Shown piece by piece: positions 33,229 through 44,570 of a stretch of DNA of 64,000 nt. The notes below the pieces were generated by a model. It was given only the letters and a program-made list of their open reading frames with translations, made no database searches and was not told where the DNA came from. A program made the translations under genes and the position numbers. The number at the start of each line of letters is the position of its first letter. Position 1 is the first letter of the stretch. This stretch comes from Tieghemiomyces parasiticus (taxonomy: Eukaryota; Kickxellomycota; Dimargaritomycetes; Dimargaritales; Dimargaritaceae): positions 1 through 64,000 of the forward strand of contig JANBPT010000008.1 of the NCBI GenBank assembly GCA_027575765.1, read 5' to 3'.

Positions 33229-34526
33229 CCTGAATGGGGTGGTCGTGGCTGCGTTGGGCAGATGACGACGGGTAATGGGTCAGGGTCTCGTAGTAAAGGG
33301 AAGGGCAAGCCGGAAATACTGCCAAGTACCGGGCTCTACGCAGCGGCAATGCGGGGTAAAATGGGGTCGATTTGGAAAGGCTAGCGGGTAAGCAGGACGT
33401 GATGAGAGCAATGGGCACCGGAGCAGCAGAAGGGTAAGTAGCAGCAGCTGGGCTTGCCGAGATGAGGTATGGTCAAGTCGGTCACTGGGGAGTTGGGAGC
33501 GATGAGGGTTTAAGGGTATTCCAGGTGGCCCAGTTTAAAGTGTTCGGGTGGAGGAGGAGGAGGGGGGTGGGCAGCGCACACGTGTTGTCAAGTCGGGGTC
33601 AAGAACTACGCGAACAGTGGGGGCAGTTGTAGTCGGGCCTGTGAGGAATGGTTGCGGGCGTGGTGGTTACGTCGAGACGGACCCTGGCTGCCTGTCATCG
33701 ACCCGTCGGTGGAAGGCCATGGCAGGCATGGATGGGTGGGGAACAGGCAGAGGTGTGGGAAACTGGACAGGGGCGAATAGTGTCGGGCTCACCACCATTG
33801 GCTCTAGGTCCGCCTTCCACCCGTCCTAGGTCCCATCAGTAATCCAAGCGTGTAATATAAACCGTGCCAAGCCATGACTGCCTCGTCAAGATCCTCACCA
33901 TCTGCCAAAACCCCTTCCACTTTCCGTGCTGCATGTGGCTTTTTCGGCCCCAGAAGGAAGTTCCCCTTTAGACTGACGGTTAAGTAGAGTCGTCTCACGT
34001 TGGTCAGTAGAGGTGACACCATCCCCCCTGCTCTGTGACGCACTCCAAAGGGCTTGGCATGGAGTTCGGCACTGCCCGATGGACTATGTTCCAACTAGAC
34101 CCTCTTTGGTTTTCACCCTTTAGCACGCCCCGGCCCTTGGCCACCGCGCCAAGACCCGGCTCCCAACGTTCTGGCACCAGGCTGGAAGAGACTAGCTATG
34201 GTCTAATCGGTGGAATGATAATCAGGCGGCATGCGTCTGCCGCTTCAAACCACGTCGAGCTATACACCTGATGTTATGCTATCACCGTAGGGGCCGTGTT
34301 CGAACTACGTATCTATGGGTGAAGATCTAATCTAAAACTCCAGTGTCAGATGCTATCAATTCAGCTTATATGGTAAGCGCCAGCAAAGCCTTCCGGGTCC
34401 CAGGTTCGAAAGATACTGGTAGAGAAAAAAATGGACATTCGTTCCCTTTTATTTATCGAAGTACCAAGCGGGCGGATGCAAACACTGCTGAAGTGTACCA
34501 GGTAAATTTCGAGCAAGCTTCGCGCA
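33229..34526. other. Myosin I upstream region and R3H-SUZ 3' flank
   Basis: About 1.3 kb; both neighbouring genes are transcribed leftward. Several short open frames lack any family signal. It presumably contains the myosin I promoter, but I cannot point to a specific element. Confidence 0.5.
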
Positions 34527-36266
34527 TCATGAATTAGCTGGTGGCCGCGCAATGATAGACCCCGCTCCGTACGGTCGGAGGGTGAAGTGCGGGTGGTCGG
34601 TGTATTCGGCCAGGGCTTGCTGGGCATACGCACCGCTCTTGAACACCACGATGAACGTCTCAGTGGATCCCGCTGTCCCGCGGATCCGCTTAAGAGTCCC
34701 GTGGGCAAACGCCATCGTGTCGGGGGCTGGGCAGCGGCCGTCGTAGTTGGCCAGCTGGAGAATGTGCGTGATGGTCTTGGGTGCGTCGGAATCCCGGACC
34801 CCTTCGTGGCTAGCGCTGTCGTATGTAAAAATGGGTTTACCTAGGGCCGTGTCGGGTGGCGAAGGCGAGGGTTGGGCGGACGGGCGGCGGATATGTGCCG
34901 ACGGATCAGATTCAAGTCGGGCCTGGCCGGTGAGGAGGGCGCCCAACTGATCTACCGTGGGCTCGTTCGGTTCGGGGTGAGGGGTGACCACAGCCTCTGT
35001 CCGTGGTGGGGTTGAGGTCGACAACACACCCGGGCTCGCCGCGCCCGGGCGGATGAGGAGGCGCTGAGGTGAGTTGGCCGACTCAGCCGTAGACGGACGG
35101 CTGGCAGTCATAAATGGGTGGGATCGAGCCCCCCAGGGGTTAGCTGCCGCTGGAGAGGCGGCGGCCTTAGGTACGGCGGTGGGCCGAGAGCTGCTCAGGG
35201 TCGGGAAATCCTCTGCGGCTGCCGAAGTGGGTGTGACCATAGGACGAGCCAGAGTGGATTGGGAGGTAGGAGGTGGCGAGCGGCGAGCCGACGCTAACGG
35301 GTACGGGTTGAATGAATCTGGGACGTAAGTTTGTGGAGAAGTTGACGGGTGGGCACGACCAGGTAAGGGTCCCGGGGCGTAGCCGTGCGGTGTGCCCGGG
35401 TAGCCGTGGTAGGCAAACGGTTGGCCACCGTAGGGGTAGCCCGCGGCGGCCTGGTGTGCCAGTGGCGGGACGTGACCGGGTGGACCGTACGGTGGGTAGG
35501 CTCCGTTCGGTGGACGCGGATGGGAGTACTGTTGATAGTTGTGGGTCGGTGGGGGTCGCAGGTACGGGTTGCGGGTGAATTCGCTTCGGGGCACGTCGTC
35601 GTGTCGTCGCGGGGGCCGTGGGCGGGAGTCTTGCGGGCTGGGGCGAGGGTCAGTACTCGGCTGTCCCCCGTGACCACCAGCAGCTTGTGCAGCCTCTTCC
35701 TCCGCCTCCTGGAAAATCGCCGCGCGGGCCCGTTCGTAGGCGGCCTCACGTTCCTCCAAAGACATCAGGCGGCGGTCCTTGGACGGCTCGGTAGCCGCGA
35801 CGGGAACTTCAGTACCGTTGCTAGCCACAGTTGGAACACGACGGTCGGTCAGGGCAGGGACCGCGACCCGCCTCATAATCTTGAAAGTCTTTGGCGGTGG
35901 CTCTTCTTCCTCGACCAGGTCGGTCAGCCGGAGATCCGGGATCGCGGCAGCCAGTCCTTTGCCCACTACTACGTGGGTGGCTCCGGTGGCATTGGTGCCC
36001 TCCGTGGTGTGTAGCAAGCCAAAGTAGTCAGCGACCTGGTGGACGAGCCGGCGCTGGTACGGATTCATGGGTGGGAAGGCCAGGGATAGTTCCGGGGCTT
36101 CGGCAATGAAATGCGCCAGTTCCTGATCCAGCTTGAGTATGAACTTGCGATCAGCCGGCAGGTTGAGAGCCTTGAGCAAAAACTCATTGGGCAGACCCGG
36201 GGCCACAGGAGGAGGATCCCTGGCGGCCGGAATGTCCCCGATGGATGGTGGCAGAGAACCGGACAT
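34527..36266 (-). CDS. R3H-SUZ RNA-binding protein with C-terminal RRM-like segment
   Basis: A 579-residue single-exon protein. An R3H domain (~41-105) carries the signature R72-x3-H76 (QRRLVHQVADYFGLLH). A SUZ motif follows (~128-188, KIMRR then EEREAAYERARAAIF). The middle is Pro/Tyr/Gly-rich and disordered (NYQQY, PYGPPG), typical of RNA-granule proteins. The last ~110 residues (KTITHILQLANYDG, then TFIVVFKSGAYAQQALAEY) have the strand-helix pattern of a divergent RRM; that is inference. The R3H-SUZ pair occurs in animal R3HDM/Encore and in fungal proteins such as yeast Rbs1, which bind single-stranded RNA and influence mRNA metabolism. The start is the first ATG, 18 codons before the first family-like Pro-rich residues; no better alternative exists. 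The specific role here is unknown. Confidence 0.82.
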   Translation of the reverse strand: MSGSLPPSIGDIPAARDPPPVAPGLPNEFLLKALNLPADRKFILKLDQELAHFIAEAPELSLAFPPMNPYQRRLVHQVADYFGLLHTTEGTNATGATHVVVGKGLAAAIPDLRLTDLVEEEEPPPKTFKIMRRVAVPALTDRRVPTVASNGTEVPVAATEPSKDRRLMSLEEREAAYERARAAIFQEAEEEAAQAAGGHGGQPSTDPRPSPQDSRPRPPRRHDDVPRSEFTRNPYLRPPPTHNYQQYSHPRPPNGAYPPYGPPGHVPPLAHQAAAGYPYGGQPFAYHGYPGTPHGYAPGPLPGRAHPSTSPQTYVPDSFNPYPLASARRSPPPTSQSTLARPMVTPTSAAAEDFPTLSSSRPTAVPKAAASPAAANPWGARSHPFMTASRPSTAESANSPQRLLIRPGAASPGVLSTSTPPRTEAVVTPHPEPNEPTVDQLGALLTGQARLESDPSAHIRRPSAQPSPSPPDTALGKPIFTYDSASHEGVRDSDAPKTITHILQLANYDGRCPAPDTMAFAHGTLKRIRGTAGSTETFIVVFKSGAYAQQALAEYTDHPHFTLRPYGAGSIIARPPANS

Positions 36267-37059
36267 GGTACAGTGGGGAGCGAACAGCGAACTCCGGCAG
36301 GAGTGGGTGAGGGCGGCAGGCGGTCAAAGATCTCGGAGCGGTCGGGCCAAATGCATTACCGTATGTATGGGTGTTGGCAGAAGAGGTGAGTAGGACGTGG
36401 CGGGCAGATGTAAGAATATGCTAGGTAATGCAGAAAAGGGGAGAGGCACCGCTTAGCAAAGTACCAAGATTTCCCAGCGAGGGTCGTTGTACGGGAGGAA
36501 AAGAAGGTGTTGGTGGTCAAAAGCATTAGGCCACGAGCGAGTCCTGCCTCTGAGCCTGAGAGGACGTTAGAGGAGCCAAGAAGCGAGGTCTTTTATTTTT
36601 AGCCTCACTTTCAGCGTATGGAGCTATACGTAATCAACTACAAACCCTATCTACACTTTACAACGCCTCCCCGATCAAAACCGTGCCCCTTTCACCCCTG
36701 CTATTTCAACCGATTACACAACCAATTTAAGCGCAGTGCGTGCTGAACTCGGCGCACCTGAGAGGGAGTGAGAAGAACCGTGTAGAGACAAACTTCCATC
36801 CCTACGCCGAACTCTGGCTCGTCGCCCGCCAAGTCCAGGAGACCTTCCCTCTAAACTCCGCTGTGGGACCGCAGCCTCTCCCCCATTCCCCGCCTCACAC
36901 GGTGTTTCAGCCCCCGTTGCCCCGACCACATTGCCATTTACTTCTGACTTCTTCCAGCACCTGGCCTATTCCCCTACGGTACACATCAACACCTACCATT
37001 GCACCCTCCTCAGCTTCTGTTGCTGCCACCACCACCCCTTCTCTTCTTCCTCCCGATCC
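36267..37059. other. Divergent promoter region between R3H-SUZ and TMX genes
   Basis: About 790 bp from which two genes diverge. The TMX side is strongly C/T-rich for ~150 bp before its ATG. No other gene signal was seen. Confidence 0.55.
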
Positions 37060-38128
37060 ATGCATTTCTTCCGTGCGACTCTACTGGGCGTCGGGCTAGT
37101 GTCCGCAGCCTGGCTTATCCCAGCCGCCCTGGCCGAGCAGAAACAAAGCGACGCCCTTTCGTCGGCGAGCGACCCAACGCTGGTGGCCACCTGGACCCCC
37201 GCGGCTGCCACGGGGCCTGAAGACCCCGTGCTGATGGTAGCCGACCCCGTCGTCGAAAAAAAGCGCCACGCCCCGGGCGTTCCCGTCGTCACGCTCAACG
37301 ATGGCAACTTCACCGAGCAGCTTGCCGCACGTGACGAGTGGATCCTGGACTTTTACGCCACCTGGTGTGGGGCTTGCCGCATGTTTGCGCCGAAACTTGA
37401 TCTCCTTGGCGAACGTCTGGCCGACGCCGACATGACCCATGTCGGGCTAGCCAAGATCGATATCGATGCCAGCCCCGAGCTCGCTGCCAAGTTCATGATC
37501 ACCCGGTTGCCGACGCTGTTTCACGTACGCGACAACCAGAGTAAGTGAACGAGCGAAGATTGCCCCCCCACTCCTCTTGCCAGTATTTCCACGAGCCCCT
37601 GACAATTTCCTGCGGCCCGTTAGGCTTCTGGTCCGGAACCCTCTACCCCTCGCCCTCGCCACCAAGGCCTAACCTCAGTAACAACCATGTCTATCTACTC
37701 CCCGCCCCACGCAGTCCGCGCCTACGAGGGCCCCCTAGATGCTTTCCATATCTTCGAGTTCATCCAGAGTGGATGGGAACAGGTGACCGCTTGGGACGGG
37801 CCCTTTTCGCCATTCTCCATCTTGTAAGTGTAGCCTTGGTCACTCGGTTGGATGTAACAAATCTGGAGTAACTCGCGTCTGAGCTGAAGGTCGTCCGTAT
37901 TTGGCTAACTTGTCTTATTCTTACCCCTTTCCACATTTCAACAGTGGCATGGTCATTGGCAAGATTGCCGGTGCAGGCAGTCACTTCACTAACTTCCTGG
38001 CCGCCGTGCCGCTCTGGGGGTACCTAGGAATTTTCGCTAGCCTACCCGTGGTGGCCTACGTTCTCATCGCACTCAACCGTAATCCGGCTGCTCCTTCTGC
38101 TGTGCGCAAGCAGAAGAAGAATGCCTAA
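37060..38128 (+). CDS. TMX-type ER transmembrane thioredoxin (three exons)
   Basis: Exons 37060-37540, 37715-37823 and 37945-38128 encode 257 residues; introns are GTAAGT...CAG in phases 1 and 2. The N-terminus is a signal peptide (LLGVGLVSAAWLIPAALA). A thioredoxin domain spans ~72-175, with the redox motif WCGAC (C103, C106) and the cis-Pro P151 in TRLPT. Exon 2 supplies the fold's end (IRAYEGPLDAFHIFEFI). A transmembrane segment (~214-242) is followed by a short basic tail ending KKNA, a KKXX dilysine ER-retrieval signal. The layout matches TMX1-like type I ER oxidoreductases that handle disulfides of membrane proteins. Human TMX1 has CPAC; CGAC here is a variant. Very likely ER-resident; substrates unknown. 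Confidence 0.9.
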
Positions 38129-40165
38129 AGCAAACCGGCGAGAGCTGCCCTTGTCTAGTTTCCTTCCTACCTACCCCAGAACCGGCACCTGTAAATCATT
38201 GCAGTTTCCGTTTGATACCGTGGCCCATTACCATTATTTCGGATCAATCGACCGTGGATATCTGATTACAGAGCCACCCTTCTGGCCGGTCGATGGTTTT
38301 GTAGCAGTTCCTATCGCTCAACGATTTACTTTGTTCAATTATATATACCGCTACCTACCAAAATTAACATACAGAGCGTTCTTGTTCTAGAAAAGATTTA
38401 TTCAAGCCGGGTCGTGCTTTTTTTTTGAGAGCGTATGGCCCGTCCAAGAATGAGGGCAGCCGTTTGCAAATGGCGGTATAGTAAGAGGCAGAAGGTCTCG
38501 AGATGGCAATATATACGATATAGCTAGCCTCGGCCTTATAGACCTGATAATATGTATGCACTGTAACCGAGGCGCCCACTGGAGAGCCTTCCAGTCTTAA
38601 GGACGCTGTCTCCCTTCAGGATCTATCTTCCTGATAGAATATTCAAACTTCCAGCACAGATGGTGCACACTCTTTGGTATAATAGGAAGGCGGCGGCCTT
38701 TTAACTTCAAAGGTGAACCCCACTTGATTTCGGATCTTCATCTTCTTGGAGAAGGGCCCGGAACCGAGCACCTCAACTATACCCGACCAGTTTCCCATCA
38801 TCACCCGAATCACACCTATGTAAAGCCAACGAATGGCCCCTAATAGTGGATTCATTAAGTGTGTAATAGACTCCAATTCCTTTTATTTTAACTTGGCCTG
38901 CTTGCCTTGCGACCCTGCCTTGGTCATTCCTCTAGTTACTCCTTCTCTCGGGCAGCACACACCGTCACAGTATAATCTTACTTGGAGGCTTACACTTGGC
39001 TAATGGCGAACCTTATCTTAACCGGCCTTCCGTTCCTTTCCTACTCTCGTTCTCTAACCGATGCCGATAGTCCCTAAGAATGCTGACCCGCCTTTATGTC
39101 CAGTGGCCATCCCCAAACCACCGCCATGCCCTACATTTGCACAGATGCCGGACTGATTGCGGCTTCATACAGGCCCAGACACTCACGCCGTATCTAAGGC
39201 GCCAGCTAGCTGTTTCAATAGGTACCATCTGTCGCGGGTAAAACAGCCCTAGAGGAAAACTAAAGGCTAAAGGACCAACGAAATGAACTAAAGAACACAG
39301 TCTTACTAAATCGGAGTGTTTTTAAGCGGAGAGGTTTGTTATTGCGTTGTGGATGTCGTTTAATGAGTAGCGAACTCGGAGGGTCTTTTATACCTGAAGG
39401 GTGTCCTGCATCCTTCTTAGCGGCTACTGCTTGGGCTCAGGGGCAACCCAAGAACGACAGTGTGCGGCGGGGCTGGTGCCCAGACGGATAAGAGGGTAGG
39501 CCCTAAAAGGGTTGAAGCGGAGGCGCCTGCTACAAAAGAAGCAACCTTCAACTGACCAGAAAGGTGGGTGTCGCTGCAAAGAGATATCGAATACGGGAAT
39601 CAGCGACTAAAGAGGAAGGAAAGGGTGTGGGTGCCACAACTGATCAGATCAGTGGTTTTAGGCACAAAACCATCACCATTCCAAAAAACAGACACGCACA
39701 CAAACATACAGGTACTCAGGTTACCATTGACCCCTCGTCTACATTTACCACTTTTGATTTGAAAGGAGCTCATGTACATCTTAAAACAGGTGAAGGGTCC
39801 ATTAAGCGTGCCCGTATGTCCGTTGTGTTTCTTGACAAGCACACAATTAGAACCAAACAAGTGGTACCCGCTGGTATATGTCTTTTACTATTTTAACACA
39901 TCATAGATGTCGTAGTTACCCGGCACTGTACTTAAAATTTTCAATGGGAGTTAATTAATATCCACGATAAATCCATAAAACTCAAGATAGTCAGACTTTT
40001 TAGTGCTTCCAAGATAATAGCACTGGCAATCGGTGGAGATAATTCAGTAGTAATGGCGGTTAGCACGCAATGAACCATGCGAAGTAGCCTTAATAACCAA
40101 GAGGCTAGACTGCGTGAGAGGTCATACATGTACACGTCTGCATGCTCGCTTCAGTAATAGTGCTT
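38129..40165. other. Convergent spacer between TMX gene and NRPS
   Basis: About 2 kb, noticeably more AT-rich by eye than the coding regions. Short open frames on both strands have no family signal. The TMX and NRPS genes both end here. No tailoring enzyme, transporter or transposon remnant is visible beside the NRPS. Confidence 0.5.
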
Positions 40166-43100
40166 TCAGACCCTCGGGGTCCGAAAGTCGAGGAGGTCCT
40201 TTCTCCATTTGGCAAGGAAGCGCTCAACCTTGCTGCGTGGGAGTATGTCTGCACGGTAGTGAATCGTAAGCTGGAGGTCCCCTTCCTTATGCTGGACCGT
40301 GATATCCATGGCGTATGGCGATCGGTTGACAGATTGGACGCGACGTAGTGCTTGGTGTAGGTCAGGTCTCTTGGTAAATAGGCCACTCTCCTGGGTAGCG
40401 GAGGACGCGGTCAATTGGGCCAGGTAGGAGAAGGAGATCTGGGGTTGGACGTTGAACTTCTCACGTAGGACTGGGTCTTGGAACTCATGAACAGAGTTTA
40501 CCAATGCGAGTTGGGGGCCGTCACGTAATAATCCCGGCAATTGGCGTTGGACCTCTTGAAGTGACGCGGCCTGATCAAGACCGGTAGAGGCGGTAATGGC
40601 CAGTGGAATGTTATGAGCAAAATAACCAACTGTACGCGTCACATCGAGGGGTTCCGGGCCCAGGGGCTGGCGGCCATGGGTAATGAAGTCTAGACCAAGC
40701 ACGTCCAGCTCAAATATCTCAGTATAGGCGAGTAGAAGTCCGGCCAGGATAAGTTCCAGCTGCGAGACCTGATGGCGCTCGCAGACGTCGAGTAGTAGGC
40801 TTCGTGTTTCTTGGTCGGTGAATTCCGACTGGAGGACGCAGGTATGGTCTAATCCACCATCAGGGGCTGCGTCGGGAGGGGACGAGGTTGGCAATGACGG
40901 AATATTGGGGGGCAATTGGATAGTGTGGGGATCGATCTGCTGGGCCAACTCGTGGAGGTGCGCGGCCCAGACCCGGAAGGGCACGGTGGCAGGCGCCAAT
41001 GGCCGCCCAAGCAGAAGCGCTTCGACCTCTTCCGAAATAAGAGCCGACGTCAGGTAGTCATTGACGAGGTGGTGGGTGCAATGGAAAAAGTACTGGGTCC
41101 CGACTAGGTCGAACACGTGGAATTCGCTTAGGTGGCCTGTCCAGAAATCCAGGCGCTGGAAAGCCTCGACCAGAATGGCTACCATGGCCTCCGTTTTGGC
41201 TGCCAAGTGGTACTGGAAACGGTAATGTTCGGTTGGGGTATCGCCGATGGTGTAGAATACCTGCTTAGTCTGCGGGTCCCGGCTGAAGCGGGCACGGAGC
41301 ATGGGGTGGCGCTGGACCACCTGGGCCACGGCCTCCTGCCATGTGTCTTCCGAGGAAGGACGGTGGACCTCAAACATGGCGGGAATGGCAGACACTTGAG
41401 GATTGGCCAGATCATGTTTAAAAAACTGCTTCTGGGCGGGTGTAAGGTACATCGTAGCATCTGTGTGCTCCGGGAATAGCATCGTTTGGGCTGGTAACTC
41501 GGTAACCTGCGCGGTTCGTTGCGCCAGTTGACGGAGGGTGCTCTGGCGGTCGAAATCGGACACGGCGAGTTTTAGGCCTTGGTGCTGGCAGTGTGAGGCC
41601 AGCTGAATGGCCGTAAGCGAATTACCGCCGATCTGAAAGAAGGTCGTATCCAGGTTAACGGTGCTGGGACTAAGGTGTAGGCAATAGGCCACCGCCTGGA
41701 CTAACCGGCTCTCCGCGGGCGACAGGGTGGCCAGGTCGGTGATGAAATGAGAAGGGACAGCAAAGTCGTACCGTGGCAGCGCCTTACGGTCAATTTTACC
41801 CACCCGGGTCCGGGGGAATTCGGTTAGGCCCATGAGGGCGCTAGGCACCATGTAGTGGGGCAGGCGGGCACGGATGCGATCGAGGATGGGTTGGCCATCA
41901 CCAGTAAACGGCGGGCAGACGTAGCCCACCAGGTGAGTGTCTTGGACCACGACGCAGGATTGGGTGACCGCCGGGTGGGACTCGAGGGCGGCTTCCACCT
42001 CGCCCAATTCGACGCGGAATCCACGCACCTTGACCTGGTTATCAATGCGACCTAAACACTCGACCCGGCCGTCGGGCAGCCAGCGGGCCAAATCGCCACT
42101 TCGGTAGATTCGCTCACCGGTAGTAGGCCACGTAATGAACTTGTCAGCGGTTAGATCAGGACGCTTCAGGTAGCAGCGCGCTATGCCCAGTCCGCCCAGG
42201 TATAGTTCACCGGTGACACCAACGGGTACAGGGTGCAGGTGGCCGTCCAGGATAAGACCCACCGCGTTAGGTTGCGGGCGACCAATCGACACAGGTTCGC
42301 CGGGCTTCAGCTCAATGAGGTGGGTCCCATGGGCGATTTCGGTCGGGCCGTACCAGTTGAATAAGCGAACTGCAGAGGACCATTTGTCCGCCAGGGCCTG
42401 GCTGCACGGCTCGCCACCGAGGATCACACTCCGGAGGTGGGGGAAGTCGCGCGGTTCAAAGACCGAGAGGAGTGAGGGAGTGATAGCCGCCCGGGTGGCC
42501 TGCTGGAGGGCCACCTTGTGGTCGTCCTGAGTAATGAAGAGGCAGCCGCCCACGGACAAGGTGAGCCAGATCTCCGATGTGGCAATATCAAACGTCGGTG
42601 TGAGCAGGGTGGGTGTAACGTCGTCAGCCATGATACCGATGGCCCCGAGGAAGCCTTGGATGTATTGAGCCACGGCCCGGTGCTCGTGCATGACACCCTT
42701 AGGCGTACCCGTCGTGCCGGAGGTGTAAATGATGTACGCGAGGCTGGTGGGGGTGATGGTCACTTCCTGAGTATCCGCAGTGGGATCTGAGCTGCGAAGG
42801 CTCTCCAAGTTAATCACCACCTGCGGAATGGGCACGGTATCGGGTATATCACCTAAAACTGCACTAGTTCTGATAATAGCAGCGCATGCCGCGTCCTCCA
42901 GGATAAACCGCTGCCGCTCGGCTGGGTAGTCAGGGGAAATGACAACGAAGGCCGAACCTGTCATCCATATGGCCAGTTGGCCGACAATGAGCTCCACGGA
43001 ATTACCGGCCATGATGCCGACGATTTGGTCCGCACCGCACCTGCCACTCTGCTGGAGTCGATGGGCTAGGCGACTTGAAAGCCAATGGAGGTGCCCGTAC

Positions 43101-44570
43101 GTGTATTCATGTGCACCATCTCGAAGGGCCGCACGGCTAGGGTCGAACTGCACGATGGACAGGAAGCCTTCATGGGCATACGAGCAGGCGGGAAGGTCGA
43201 CCGGGTTCTGGGCCCAGGTCCTGGTAAGCTGTACCTTGTCGTCACTAGAGAGCATGTCCACGGCAGATATTGGGTCGGACGGTGGCATGGTGACCAGTTC
43301 TCGGATAACAGCTACCAGATGATCCAGAAGGCGATTTATAAAGCCAGGGCTAAAATTGTGGGACTTGGCGCTGGCTTTGATAAGGAGCTGGCCATCCGAG
43401 TGCGTTGAGATGAGAGTCAGTGGTACGTCCGTAGGATCACGACCGTCACGGGGCTCTAGTTGGATGGGGAGTTCCGAATCAGTCTGCTCCTCAGGGTAAT
43501 TCTGGTACACGAAGAGTACGTTGAACAAGGGTTGCTCTTGGCTCACACCGCTCCACCGGTGGATATCGGTTAGTCGACAGTGCTCAAAGTCGTAGGCCGC
43601 TGTACTGTCCCGATGGAGGGCCTGCAGTAAACCATCCACCGTCGAGGCACGGTCGATACGGGCACGGCAGGGCAAGGTGTTGATGCAGGGCCCGATGATG
43701 GACTCGGCCAGCGGCACGGGTACGTTGCGGCCGGAGACGACGGTGCCAAAGACCGGGTTAGCCGAGCCGGTGTACCGGTGGAGGAGCAGGGACACGGCGG
43801 CCCGCAGGACCGTGGATACCGTGACGCCGTGCGCCTGAGCGAAGTCAACAACGGCATTCCCAATATCAAGGGTGCGCATCAGTGTCTCATGATAGGCCGC
43901 ATCTGAAGGCCTGACGGTCGGGTCGGGCACGCAGTAAGGGTCAATCAGTAGACTCGGTGCCTCCACGCCGTCCAACTGGGCGGCCCAGAACCGCTCGGCC
44001 CCGTGGGTATCGCAGCCTTGGACATGGGCGACCAGGTCCTTCAACTTCCCGGCGGGCGGGAGCACGTGGTCGGCATAGTTGCGCAGCAGGGCATGCATGA
44101 ACATACCGCCGGACCAGCCATCAAGGACCGCGTGGTGAATCGAGGTGATTAGACGATGGCGGTTCGGGGCAACGTAAAACAGGCCAACGCGAACGGGAAT
44201 CTGCGACAGGTCGAACCCCTCCTCGCGCTCCTTCCGCATGTACTCCGCCTCGGCCTGCTCGAGGTCCCACCCTGACCAGTTGCTCACGGCCCAATGGGTC
44301 TCGGCGAGTTTGCTGACCAGCTGCAGGTTGGCATGGTGGGTGTCCACTAAGCCTAGCAGGAAGCGGGTGCGAAGGATGGGGTGCTGTTGGGCTGTGGTCG
44401 CCCAGGCCTCCTGCAGCCGCTTCGTATCAAGGGGCCCAAGGAGGTCGTAAGTGGATTGCACCATGTAGGCCGCGGGGTCCTTCAGCGTGGCCAACAGTAG
44501 CCCCTCTTGCATCGGGAGACAGGGATACAGGTCATCCACATCTTCCAGCGTCAACCCCAGTGTTGGTAAG
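40166..44570 (-). other. NRPS module 6: C6-A6-T6 and terminal E-like domain
   Basis: C6 opens DLYPCLPMQEG with HHAVLDG and sits after an E domain, so it should accept a D-configured donor. A6 has YTSGTTGTPKG and VGKIDR; specificity residues read DISAIGWHGK. T6 has IGGNSLT. The last ~430 residues form an E-like domain with HHLVND, ITHGRQPLG, DVTRTVGYFAHNIP and ISFSYL. Nothing follows it: no thioesterase or reductase. Confidence 0.8.

Noticed and set aside
34290..34420. TTCGAA-containing strings as tRNA T-arms (near 34294 and 34404)
   Set aside because: Flanking bases do not pair into T-stems and no acceptor or D-arm is present.
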